From PFJX01 sp031426735 (GTDB lineage: Bacteria > Pseudomonadota > Gammaproteobacteria > Burkholderiales > Thiobacillaceae), in assembly GCA_031426735.1 (NCBI GenBank), contig JASJPK010000119.1, forward strand, positions 1 through 5,605: a stretch of DNA of 5,605 nt, in the 5' to 3' direction. The position numbers were made by a program, and so were the translations under genes. How positions within the stretch are numbered: position 1 is the first letter of the stretch; each line of letters starts with the position of its first letter. A model generated the notes under the pieces. It was not told where the DNA came from. It made no database searches and worked only from the letters and a program-made list of their open reading frames with translations. Shown here in pieces: positions 1 to 5,605 of this stretch.

Positions 1-623
1 CGCAGATGGACGAGTCGACCCAGCAGAATGCGGCGCTGGTCGAGGAAGCGGCCGCAGCGGCAGAGTCGTTGCAGGATCAGGCCGCCAGTCTGAGTCAGGC
101 GGTGGCGGTGTTCAAAACCGGTTTCGGCGCTGGCGCCGTGGCGGTAAAGCCCAGCGTAAGGCGGCAAGCGTCCGCCTTGACCCGGCCCTCTGCGCCGGCC
201 GCGCCGCGCAGCCTGCCGCCGGCCAGCCGCGCCTTACCGGCGAGTGCCGCCGCGAGCAACACCAGCGATGTCGATTTCGACGCGATCATCGATGCGCACC
301 AGTCCTGGAAACAGAAACTGCGCAGCGCCATCGCCGGCGGCAACGAGAAGAATCTGGACCCGGACGAGGTCTGCAAGGACAACGCCTGCGCGCTGGGCAA
401 GTGGATATACAGCGCCGGCAAGGAATTCGAGCATCTGTCGGAATACGAACCGCTGCGCCTGAGCCATGCCGACTTCCATGTCTGCGCCGCCGATATCCTC
501 AGGAAAGCCCAGGCCGGCGACAAGGAAGGCGCCAGCAGCTTGCTGGTCGGCAACTTCTTCGATCTGTCCAACCGCACCATCCACCACATCGTCGCCATGA
601 AACGGCAGAGCAAGAACGCCTGA
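1..623 (+). CDS. Methyl-accepting chemotaxis protein with C-terminal CZB domain, 3' part only (receptor A)
   Basis: This is the C-terminal end of a chemoreceptor whose start lies left of the window. The reading frame begins at base 3 and ends with TGA at 621-623, leaving 206 visible residues. Counting from the Met at base 6, residues 1-37 are the last descending helix of the MCP hairpin. They include the methylation-type segment TQQNAALVEEAAAAAE, followed by the FK that closes the signalling domain. Residues 38-87 are an Ala/Pro/Arg-rich flexible linker. Residues 88-205 form a CZB domain with the expected 3-His/1-Cys zinc set: H98 (HQSW), C128 (CALGKW), H154 and H158 (HADFH). Known family role: CZB binds zinc in cytoplasmic parts of chemoreceptors and diguanylate cyclases, and its zinc-bound Cys can react with hypochlorous acid. 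The tail is nearly a copy of the end of the next gene. No CheR/CheB-tethering NWETF-type pentapeptide is present. The input domains are unseen, so the stimulus is unknown. Confidence 0.95.
   Translation, partial: QMDESTQQNAALVEEAAAAAESLQDQAASLSQAVAVFKTGFGAGAVAVKPSVRRQASALTRPSAPAAPRSLPPASRALPASAAASNTSDVDFDAIIDAHQSWKQKLRSAIAGGNEKNLDPDEVCKDNACALGKWIYSAGKEFEHLSEYEPLRLSHADFHVCAADILRKAQAGDKEGASSLLVGNFFDLSNRTIHHIVAMKRQSKNA
1..623 (+). repeat. Direct repeat 1, copy 1 (signalling-domain end, linker and CZB of receptor A)
   Basis: This stretch matches 2757-3391 in the same orientation. The first 49 bases are identical, and bases 70-119 are again identical to 2826-2875. The linker (about 120-266) has diverged and is 12 bases shorter here. 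The CZB part (267-623 against 3035-3391) has about 16 mismatches in 357 bases by hand count, and 364-526 is identical without a gap to 3132-3294 (163 bases). The repeat is coding in both copies. The alignment was made by eye. Confidence 0.93.
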
Positions 624-688
624 ACTCGGCTGCGCCCGAACCTCCCAGCAGACCTTTACCAACACAGGCATCGGAACCGAACGCGAAC
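624..688 (+). other. Intergenic gap between receptors A and B
   Basis: These 65 bases separate the stop of receptor A from the start of receptor B. I see no GC-rich hairpin followed by a T-run, no clear sigma-70 or FliA-type promoter and only a weak GGAA ribosome site at 673-676. The gap equals the downstream gap in length but not in sequence. It is best read as an operon spacer, although a weak promoter cannot be excluded. Confidence 0.6.
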
Positions 689-3391
689 ATGAGCCTCCCG
701 TCCTCAAAAATCACGCAAGCCTCCCGACGCGTCCTCTGGATCAACGCCATCCTGGCCGCGATCACGCTGATCGTCGCCCTACTGCTGACCATGAACCTCA
801 AGGTTCATCAGAAGGAGGCTGCGCACTTCGACGACGCATCGTTACAGGTCGCCGCAGCGCGCTACAGCACGGTGCAAATCCAGCAATTCCTGACCGACTA
901 CAGTCTGACCGGTTCCCAGAACGGCCTGAAGGAGGCCCAGGCGGCGCGCGATGCCAGCCTCGCAGCGCTGAAGGCATTGGCCACTCTCCAGCCGGAAAAG
1001 GCTACCCTCCTGCACGCGATGCAGGCCGATACGGAAGCGCTGTTTCATTCCGGCGAAGCCATGGCAGCGGCTTATCTGGGCCAAGGCAAAGCCGCGGGCG
1101 ACACGGCCATGCAAGGCCCGGGCGGCTTCGACGAAGCCTCCGCGAAACTGGCCGATGCCATCAATCGGCTGAACGAAGACATCCATAAGGGCCAGGCCGC
1201 CGACGATGTCGAATCCGAACACATGATCCTGTTGGTTCAGATATTGCTGATCGGATTGACCCTGGCCAACGCCGGCATCCTGCTGACCCTGTTGCGCCGC
1301 ATGATTCGCAACATCCTCGATCAGTTGGGCGGCGAACCGAGCTATGCCAGCACGGTAGTGCAAACCCTGGCAAGCGGTCGCCTCAATGAACCCATCGAAG
1401 TGGCGTCCGACGACAGCGCCTCGTTGCTGGCGAATCTGCGCATTCTGCAAACCGAACTTCAAGGCAACGCGGTACGCGCGGTGGAGAACCTGCGCATCAA
1501 GATCGCGCTGGACTCGGTCGACGCCAACGTGATGATGGCGGACACCGAACGCAAGATCATTTACGTGAACCGGGCGGCGGAAACCCTGTTCAAGCAGGCC
1601 GAAGCCGACATCCGCCGGCAGTTGCCGCAGTTCGATGCCGGCAAGCTCCTCGGCGCCAGTATCGACAGCTTCCACAAGCTTCCCTCGCATCAGGCCAGCA
1701 TGCTGGCCACGCTCAGCGCCACCCACAAGAACACCCTGACCATCGGCGGCCGCAGCATGACGGTCACCGCCAATCCGGTGCTCGATGCCAACGGCGCGCG
1801 TCTCGGCTCGGTCGTGCAATGGGGCGACCGCACCGCAGAAGTCGCGACCGAGCAGGAAATCTCGCGTCTGGTCGGTGCCGCCGCCGCCGGCGATTTCTCG
1901 CATCGCCTCGACATCGCCGGCAAGGACGGCTTCTTCCTGCAACTGGCCGAAGGCATCAACAAGCTGGTGGAAACTTCCGAGCGCGGCATGAACGATGTCG
2001 CGCGCGTGTTGAAGGCGCTGTCGCAGGGCGATCTGACCCAGCGCATGGAAGGCGATTACGACGGCCTGTACGGCCAGTTGCAGAACGATACCAATGCGAC
2101 TTCCGAGCATTTATCGGAAATCATCGCGCAGATTCGCGAAGCGACCGATGCGATCAATACCGCTGCGCGCGAGATCGCGGCGGGCAACGCCGATCTGTCC
2201 AGCCGCACCGAGAACCAGGCCGCCAACCTGGAGGAAACCGCCAGTTCGATGGACGAGTTCACCAGCACGGTGCGCCAGAACGCGGACAACGCGCGCCAGG
2301 CCAACCAACTCGCCAAGGGCGCCTCGGAAATCGCGGTGAAGGGCGGCGCCGTGGTCGGCCAGGTAGTCCACACCATGGGCGCCATCGCCGCCAGCAGCAA
2401 GAAGATCGCGGACATCATCAGCGTCATCGACGGCATCGCGTTCCAGACCAATATCCTGGCGCTGAATGCGGCGGTGGAAGCGGCGCGCGCCGGCGAGCAG
2501 GGGCGCGGCTTTGCCGTGGTGGCGGGCGAGGTGCGCAACCTGGCGCAGCGTTCGGCGGCGGCGGCGAAGGAGATCAAGGGGCTGATCGGCGATTCGACCG
2601 ACAAGGTGACCGATGGCTACCAGCTGGTCGAGCAGGCCGGCGGCACGATGGATGAGGTGGTCAATGCGGTGAAGCGGGTCACCGACATCATGGGCGAGAT
2701 CAGCGCCGCGTCGACCGAGCAGAGCCAGGGCATCGAACAGGTCAACAAGGCGATTGCGCAGATGGACGAGTCGACCCAGCAGAATGCGGCGCTGGTCGAG
2801 GAAGCTGCGGCAGCGGCCGAGTCAATGCAGGATCAGGCCGCCAGTCTGAGTCAGGCGGTGGCGGTGTTCAAAACCAGTTTCGGTGGCGGCGGCGTGTTGG
2901 CAAAACCGGGCGTAGCGCGGAAAAGTGCTATGCCTGCCATGACCCGGCTAGCTTCGCCGGCAGCCGCAGCGCCACGTCTGCCGCCGGCCAGCCGTACGTT
3001 GCCGGCGCCCGCCCCCGCGGCAAGCAACGCCAGCGACGTCGATTTCGACGCGATCATCGATGCCCACCAGTCCTGGAAGCAGAAACTGCGCAGCGCCATA
3101 GCCGGCGGCAACGAAAAGAATCTGGACCCGAACGAGGTCTGCAAGGACAACGCCTGCGCGCTGGGCAAGTGGATATACAGCGCCGGCAAGGAATTCGAGC
3201 ATCTGTCGGAATACGAACCGCTGCGCCTGAGCCATGCCGACTTCCATGTCTGCGCCGCCGATATCCTCAGGAAAGCCCAGGCCGGCGACAAGGACGGTGC
3301 CAGCAGCTTGCTGGTCGGCAACTTCTTCGATCTGTCCAATCGCACCATTCATCACATCGTCGCGATGAAACGACATAGCAAAATCGCCTGA
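689..3391 (+). CDS. Methyl-accepting chemotaxis protein: periplasmic sensor, haem-like PAS, MCP signalling domain, CZB (receptor B, complete, 900 aa)
   Basis: This transmembrane chemoreceptor should control CheA through CheW. Residues about 15-35 are TM1. Residues 36-178 are a helical periplasmic sensor (VQIQQFLTDYSLTG near its start), and 179-202 are TM2. A HAMP-like region with LGGEP follows. The PAS domain spans about 268-385 and carries F328-H329, P332, H334-Q335 and W378, resembling the Aer2 haem PAS. A HAMP-like segment (GAAAAGDF, then ALSQGDLTQR) leads to the MCP hairpin, about 470-728. The hairpin tip lies around residues 583-616 and contains E597, R600 and the Tar-like GRGFAVVAGEVRNLA; its spacing matches Tar (36-heptad class) as I remember it. 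Likely methylation pairs are E515/E516 and E704/E705. An Ala/Pro linker precedes CZB at 783-900, with ligands H793, C823, H849 and H853. The open frame extends upstream to 401, but only ATG 689 avoids overlapping receptor A and places TM1 at the N-terminus. The ribosome site is weak (GGAA at 673-676), so coupling to receptor A translation is possible. Confidence 0.96.
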   Translation: MSLPSSKITQASRRVLWINAILAAITLIVALLLTMNLKVHQKEAAHFDDASLQVAAARYSTVQIQQFLTDYSLTGSQNGLKEAQAARDASLAALKALATLQPEKATLLHAMQADTEALFHSGEAMAAAYLGQGKAAGDTAMQGPGGFDEASAKLADAINRLNEDIHKGQAADDVESEHMILLVQILLIGLTLANAGILLTLLRRMIRNILDQLGGEPSYASTVVQTLASGRLNEPIEVASDDSASLLANLRILQTELQGNAVRAVENLRIKIALDSVDANVMMADTERKIIYVNRAAETLFKQAEADIRRQLPQFDAGKLLGASIDSFHKLPSHQASMLATLSATHKNTLTIGGRSMTVTANPVLDANGARLGSVVQWGDRTAEVATEQEISRLVGAAAAGDFSHRLDIAGKDGFFLQLAEGINKLVETSERGMNDVARVLKALSQGDLTQRMEGDYDGLYGQLQNDTNATSEHLSEIIAQIREATDAINTAAREIAAGNADLSSRTENQAANLEETASSMDEFTSTVRQNADNARQANQLAKGASEIAVKGGAVVGQVVHTMGAIAASSKKIADIISVIDGIAFQTNILALNAAVEAARAGEQGRGFAVVAGEVRNLAQRSAAAAKEIKGLIGDSTDKVTDGYQLVEQAGGTMDEVVNAVKRVTDIMGEISAASTEQSQGIEQVNKAIAQMDESTQQNAALVEEAAAAAESMQDQAASLSQAVAVFKTSFGGGGVLAKPGVARKSAMPAMTRLASPAAAAPRLPPASRTLPAPAPAASNASDVDFDAIIDAHQSWKQKLRSAIAGGNEKNLDPNEVCKDNACALGKWIYSAGKEFEHLSEYEPLRLSHADFHVCAADILRKAQAGDKDGASSLLVGNFFDLSNRTIHHIVAMKRHSKIA
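1817..2321 (+). repeat. Direct repeat 2, copy 1 (PAS end, HAMP-like segment and first MCP helix of receptor B)
   Basis: This matches 5101-5605 at a constant offset of 3284 bases without gaps. The section 1952-2321 has about 31 mismatches in 370 bases by hand count (about 92% identity). Similarity is lower but still clear at 1817-1951. Weaker similarity reaches back to the LRIK codons at 1490, where receptor C has the equivalent codons at 4792. The match probably continues to the right beyond the window. Confidence 0.92.
2757..3391 (+). repeat. Direct repeat 1, copy 2 (signalling-domain end, linker and CZB of receptor B)
   Basis: This is the second copy of the repeat beginning at base 1. The two copies are about 2.76 kb apart, start to start. 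The linker at about 2876-3034 contains four extra codons relative to copy 1 and most of the differences. The CZB-coding part is about 95% identical to copy 1 by hand count. Confidence 0.93.
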
Positions 3392-3456
3392 GCAAGACTG
3401 TCCATGCTTCCGCGCCCCCGAAACCAGACGGCTTAGCTATCCAAGGAGTCAGCACC
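3392..3456 (+). other. Intergenic gap between receptors B and C
   Basis: This second 65-base spacer carries the AAGGAG ribosome site of receptor C near its end. No terminator-like hairpin with a T-run and no recognisable promoter is visible, so read-through from receptor B is likely. Confidence 0.6.
3443..3448 (+). promoter_or_regulatory. Shine-Dalgarno site of receptor C
   Basis: AAGGAG lies 8 bases before the ATG at 3457, a near-consensus ribosome binding site. It decides the start against the next in-frame Met (codon 13, position 3493), which has no comparable site and would trim the beginning of the Aer-type PAS. The same-length gap before receptor B lacks such a site, so receptor C may initiate translation more independently than receptor B. 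Confidence 0.85.
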
Positions 3457-5605
3457 ATGCGACAGAACCTTCCCGTGACCGGCAACGAATATATGTTGCG
3501 CGAGGGAATCCAGATTGTTTCGGCCACCGATACCAAAGGCCTGATCACCTTCTGCAATCCGGACTTCGTCGAAGCCAGCGGCTTCAGCGAATCCGAACTG
3601 ATAGGCGCGCCGCACAACATCCTGCGCCATCCCGACATGCCGGCGGCCGCGTTCAAGGATTTATGGGAAACCCTGGCCACCGGCCATCCCTGGTCGGGGC
3701 TGGTGAAAAACCGGCGCAAGAACGGCGACCATTACTGGGTGCGTGCCTACGCCAGCACGATCAAGCAGAACGGCAAGATCAGCGGCTATCTCTCGATTCG
3801 CGCCAAACCGGGCCGCGACGAAGTGGCTGCCGCGGAAGCACTCTACAAAGACATTCGCGAAGGACGCGCCAAGGGGATATATCTAAAAGAAGGCCGCCTG
3901 CGGCATACCGGTCTGCGCGGTGTCATCGAGAATTTCCGGAATATGAGTCTGGGGGCGCGTCTCGCCGCTGCCATCGCCATGATGGCGATCTTCCTGGCAA
4001 CCATCGGCAGTGTTGGCGTGTTCGGCATCAACCAGTCGAATCAGAGCGTCGACGAGGTTTACGCCAAGGCACTGGAACCGGCGAAGCTGGCCGAACAGAT
4101 TCGTTTCCTGCTGTCCGACAGCCGCGGCCAGATACTGCTCGGCATGCAGCATAACCCGGCCTATCCACTCGCCAAGTTGCATGACCACGCCATCTCGACG
4201 CACCTGGATGCCATCGGCGACAACAGCACCAAGATCACCGAGGCCTGGAATACGCTATCCAAGGTGGCGTTCGATCCGGAAGTTGCGGCCAGCAGCAAGG
4301 TCAAGGCAGCACTGGAGAAATTCCAGCAATCGCGCACCCGGTTCGGCCAGGATGGCATCCTGCCGGCCAAATCCGCCTTGCAGGCCGAGATGTACGACGA
4401 TATCGGCGACATGCTGATCGACAGCATCAACCCGCTCTACAAGACGCTCAACGAGGACACCGGCACGCTGCTCGCCGCGCTGGACGACTATGCGCAGGAG
4501 GAACGCACGACCGCAGCAACGAACGGCGCCACGATGCGCAATGTCATGCTGCTGGTCTTCCTGCTCGGGCTCGTCGGTGCCGGCCTCGTCGGCTGGCTGC
4601 TGATGCGGGCCATCGTGCAGCCGTTGCAGCGCACGATGGGCTACTTCGACAAGATCTCCGAAGGCCGCTACGACAACGCCATCCAGGTCGATCGCCATGA
4701 CGAAATCGGCAGGGTGCTGGAAGCCCTCGCCAACATGCAGATTCGCCTCGGCTTCGATGTCGCCGAATCGCGCCGCATCGCCCAGGACAGCCTGCGCATC
4801 AAAACCGCGCTGGACAACTCCACCGTGGGCATCACCGTCTCCGATGCTGAAGCCAAACTGATTCACATGACACCGAGCGCGCGCAGCCTGCTGCAAAGTC
4901 TGGCCGCGCCCGGCCAGAATGTGGACAGTCTGCTCGGCGGCAAACTGTCCAGCCTGTTTACCGACGCCGCCGCTGCCGCCCGCTTCGATCAAGCCGTGCT
5001 TTCCGGTGCGCAGGTCGACATGGAATCGAACGGCCATCATCTGCGCCTGATTGCGCGCCCGATCCTGGATGAAAGCGGCAAGCAACTCGGCCGCGTCACC
5101 CAATGGCAGGACCGTACCGCCGAAGTCGCGGTTGAACGCGAAGTCGCCAACCTGGTCGGCGCCGCCGCCGCCGGCGATTTCACGCATCGCCTCGATCCGG
5201 CCGGCAAGGAAGGCTTCTTCCTGCAGCTGGCCGCAGGCATCAACAAGCTGGTGGAAACTTCCGAGCGTGGCATGAACGATGTCGCGCGCGTGTTGAAGGC
5301 GCTGTCGCAGGGCGATCTGACCCAGCGCATGGAGGGCAATTACGAAGGTCTGTACGGCCAGTTGCAGAACGACACCAACACGACTTCCGAACGCCTGGCC
5401 GAAATCGTCAGCCAGATTCGCGACGCGACCGATGCGATCAGTACCGCTTCACGCGAGATCGCATCCGGCAACTCGGATCTGTCCGGCCGCACCGAGAACC
5501 AGGCCGCCAGCCTGGAGGAAACCGCCAGTTCGATGGACGAGTTCACCAGTACGGTGCGCCAGAACGCGGACAACGCGCGCCAGGCCAACCAACTCGCCAA
5601 GGGCG
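3457..5605 (+). CDS. Aer-like chemoreceptor with N-terminal FAD-type PAS, Tar-like periplasmic domain and second PAS (receptor C, 3' end cut off)
   Basis: The frame is open from ATG 3457 to the window end (716 codons). The start is backed by AAGGAG 8 bases upstream and by residue-for-residue alignment with E. coli Aer as I recall it. Residues about 10-120 are an Aer-type PAS with N34, R57, H58, D60, F66, W79 and N85 plus the KNGDHYWVR signature. In Aer these positions surround FAD and report redox state or oxygen. Residues 121-165 resemble the Aer F1 linker (ALYKDIREGR). TM1 is about 169-191. A periplasmic helical domain of about 170 residues (192-362) resembles the Tar four-helix bundle, and TM2 is about 363-383. 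HAMP (384-440) has P389 and DEIG at 415-418. A second PAS (about 446-555) keeps W550 but lacks the FHxxPxHQ motif of receptor B. A HAMP-like segment and the first MCP helix, with likely methylation pair E687/E688, run to the edge. Whether a CZB domain follows cannot be seen. Confidence 0.95.
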   Translation, partial: MRQNLPVTGNEYMLREGIQIVSATDTKGLITFCNPDFVEASGFSESELIGAPHNILRHPDMPAAAFKDLWETLATGHPWSGLVKNRRKNGDHYWVRAYASTIKQNGKISGYLSIRAKPGRDEVAAAEALYKDIREGRAKGIYLKEGRLRHTGLRGVIENFRNMSLGARLAAAIAMMAIFLATIGSVGVFGINQSNQSVDEVYAKALEPAKLAEQIRFLLSDSRGQILLGMQHNPAYPLAKLHDHAISTHLDAIGDNSTKITEAWNTLSKVAFDPEVAASSKVKAALEKFQQSRTRFGQDGILPAKSALQAEMYDDIGDMLIDSINPLYKTLNEDTGTLLAALDDYAQEERTTAATNGATMRNVMLLVFLLGLVGAGLVGWLLMRAIVQPLQRTMGYFDKISEGRYDNAIQVDRHDEIGRVLEALANMQIRLGFDVAESRRIAQDSLRIKTALDNSTVGITVSDAEAKLIHMTPSARSLLQSLAAPGQNVDSLLGGKLSSLFTDAAAAARFDQAVLSGAQVDMESNGHHLRLIARPILDESGKQLGRVTQWQDRTAEVAVEREVANLVGAAAAGDFTHRLDPAGKEGFFLQLAAGINKLVETSERGMNDVARVLKALSQGDLTQRMEGNYEGLYGQLQNDTNTTSERLAEIVSQIRDATDAISTASREIASGNSDLSGRTENQAASLEETASSMDEFTSTVRQNADNARQANQLAKG
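5101..5605 (+). repeat. Direct repeat 2, copy 2 (PAS end, HAMP-like segment and first MCP helix of receptor C)
   Basis: This is the second copy of the repeat at 1817-2321. The last 55 bases (5551-5605) are identical to 2267-2321, so identity is increasing toward the window edge. Differences cluster around 5390-5490, which encodes the helix just before the first methylation segment. Confidence 0.92.

Noticed and set aside
489..496. GCCGATAT, resembling the -10 element of FliA (sigma-28) flagellar promoters
   Set aside because: It encodes conserved CZB residues, recurs at the same place in receptor B, and has no TAAA-type -35 element about 15 bases upstream.
401..688. N-terminal extension of the receptor B reading frame back to the ATG at 401
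   Set aside because: It overlaps the CZB coding region of receptor A in another frame, its translation is Arg/Pro-rich shadow sequence, and the proper N-terminus with TM1 starts at 689.
842..2110. Long minus-strand open frame (422 codons) opposite receptor B
   Set aside because: It is a GC-rich antisense shadow of a well-supported receptor gene; its translation has no recognisable domain and no ribosome site was evident.
1819..2655. Plus-strand open frame of 278 codons in a second frame within receptor B
   Set aside because: Its Arg/Gly-rich translation is typical of an out-of-frame reading of GC-rich DNA, and the MCP frame through the same bases is clearly the real one.
4966..5175. Runs of GCC/GCG codons that look like simple-sequence repeats
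   Set aside because: They encode Ala-rich helices (for example GAAAAGDF, conserved in both receptors), so coding constraint explains them.
4255..5187. Minus-strand open frame (310 codons) opposite receptor C
   Set aside because: It lies opposite the periplasmic, HAMP and PAS coding region, and the His/Gln/Gly/Arg-rich composition is typical of antisense shadows.

Overview
The window is a run of three tandem, same-strand genes for methyl-accepting chemotaxis proteins (MCPs, chemoreceptors). There is no tRNA, rRNA, CRISPR array, insertion sequence or recognisable terminator. The DNA is GC-rich (clearly above 55% by eye) and uses GC-ending codons. The signalling domains look like the enterobacterial Tar/Aer type. 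This suggests a motile, respiring proteobacterium, most likely a betaproteobacterium or a related gammaproteobacterium. The genus cannot be determined from this window.

Layout: (1) Positions 1-623 are the 3' end of receptor A: the last part of its signalling hairpin, an Ala/Pro linker and a complete C-terminal CZB (chemoreceptor zinc-binding) domain. (2) After a 65-bp gap, 689-3391 is the complete 900-residue receptor B. Its order is TM1, a helical periplasmic sensor, TM2, a HAMP-like region, a PAS domain with a haem-PAS-like motif, a second HAMP-like segment, the MCP signalling hairpin, an Ala/Pro linker and CZB. (3) After a second 65-bp gap, 3457 to the window end is receptor C, cut off inside its signalling domain. 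It starts with an Aer-type FAD-binding PAS domain and continues with TM1, a Tar-like periplasmic four-helix bundle, TM2, HAMP, a second PAS that lacks the haem-like histidines, a HAMP-like segment and the start of the MCP domain.

The short gaps, common strand and absence of a visible terminator or promoter suggest co-transcription. The three proteins share nearly interchangeable output halves behind different input halves, so the cluster looks like a family grown by tandem duplication and module exchange. Parts of the copies are identical at the DNA level, including silent positions, which suggests recent gene conversion. Together the receptors probably feed redox, oxygen and possibly oxidant (HOCl/zinc) information into a CheA/CheW pathway. 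No kinase, adaptor or adaptation enzyme is encoded here.

I see no wholly new system. The points worth attention are the sensor combination in receptor C, the contrast between the PAS domains of B and C, the CZB domains and the mosaic repeats.
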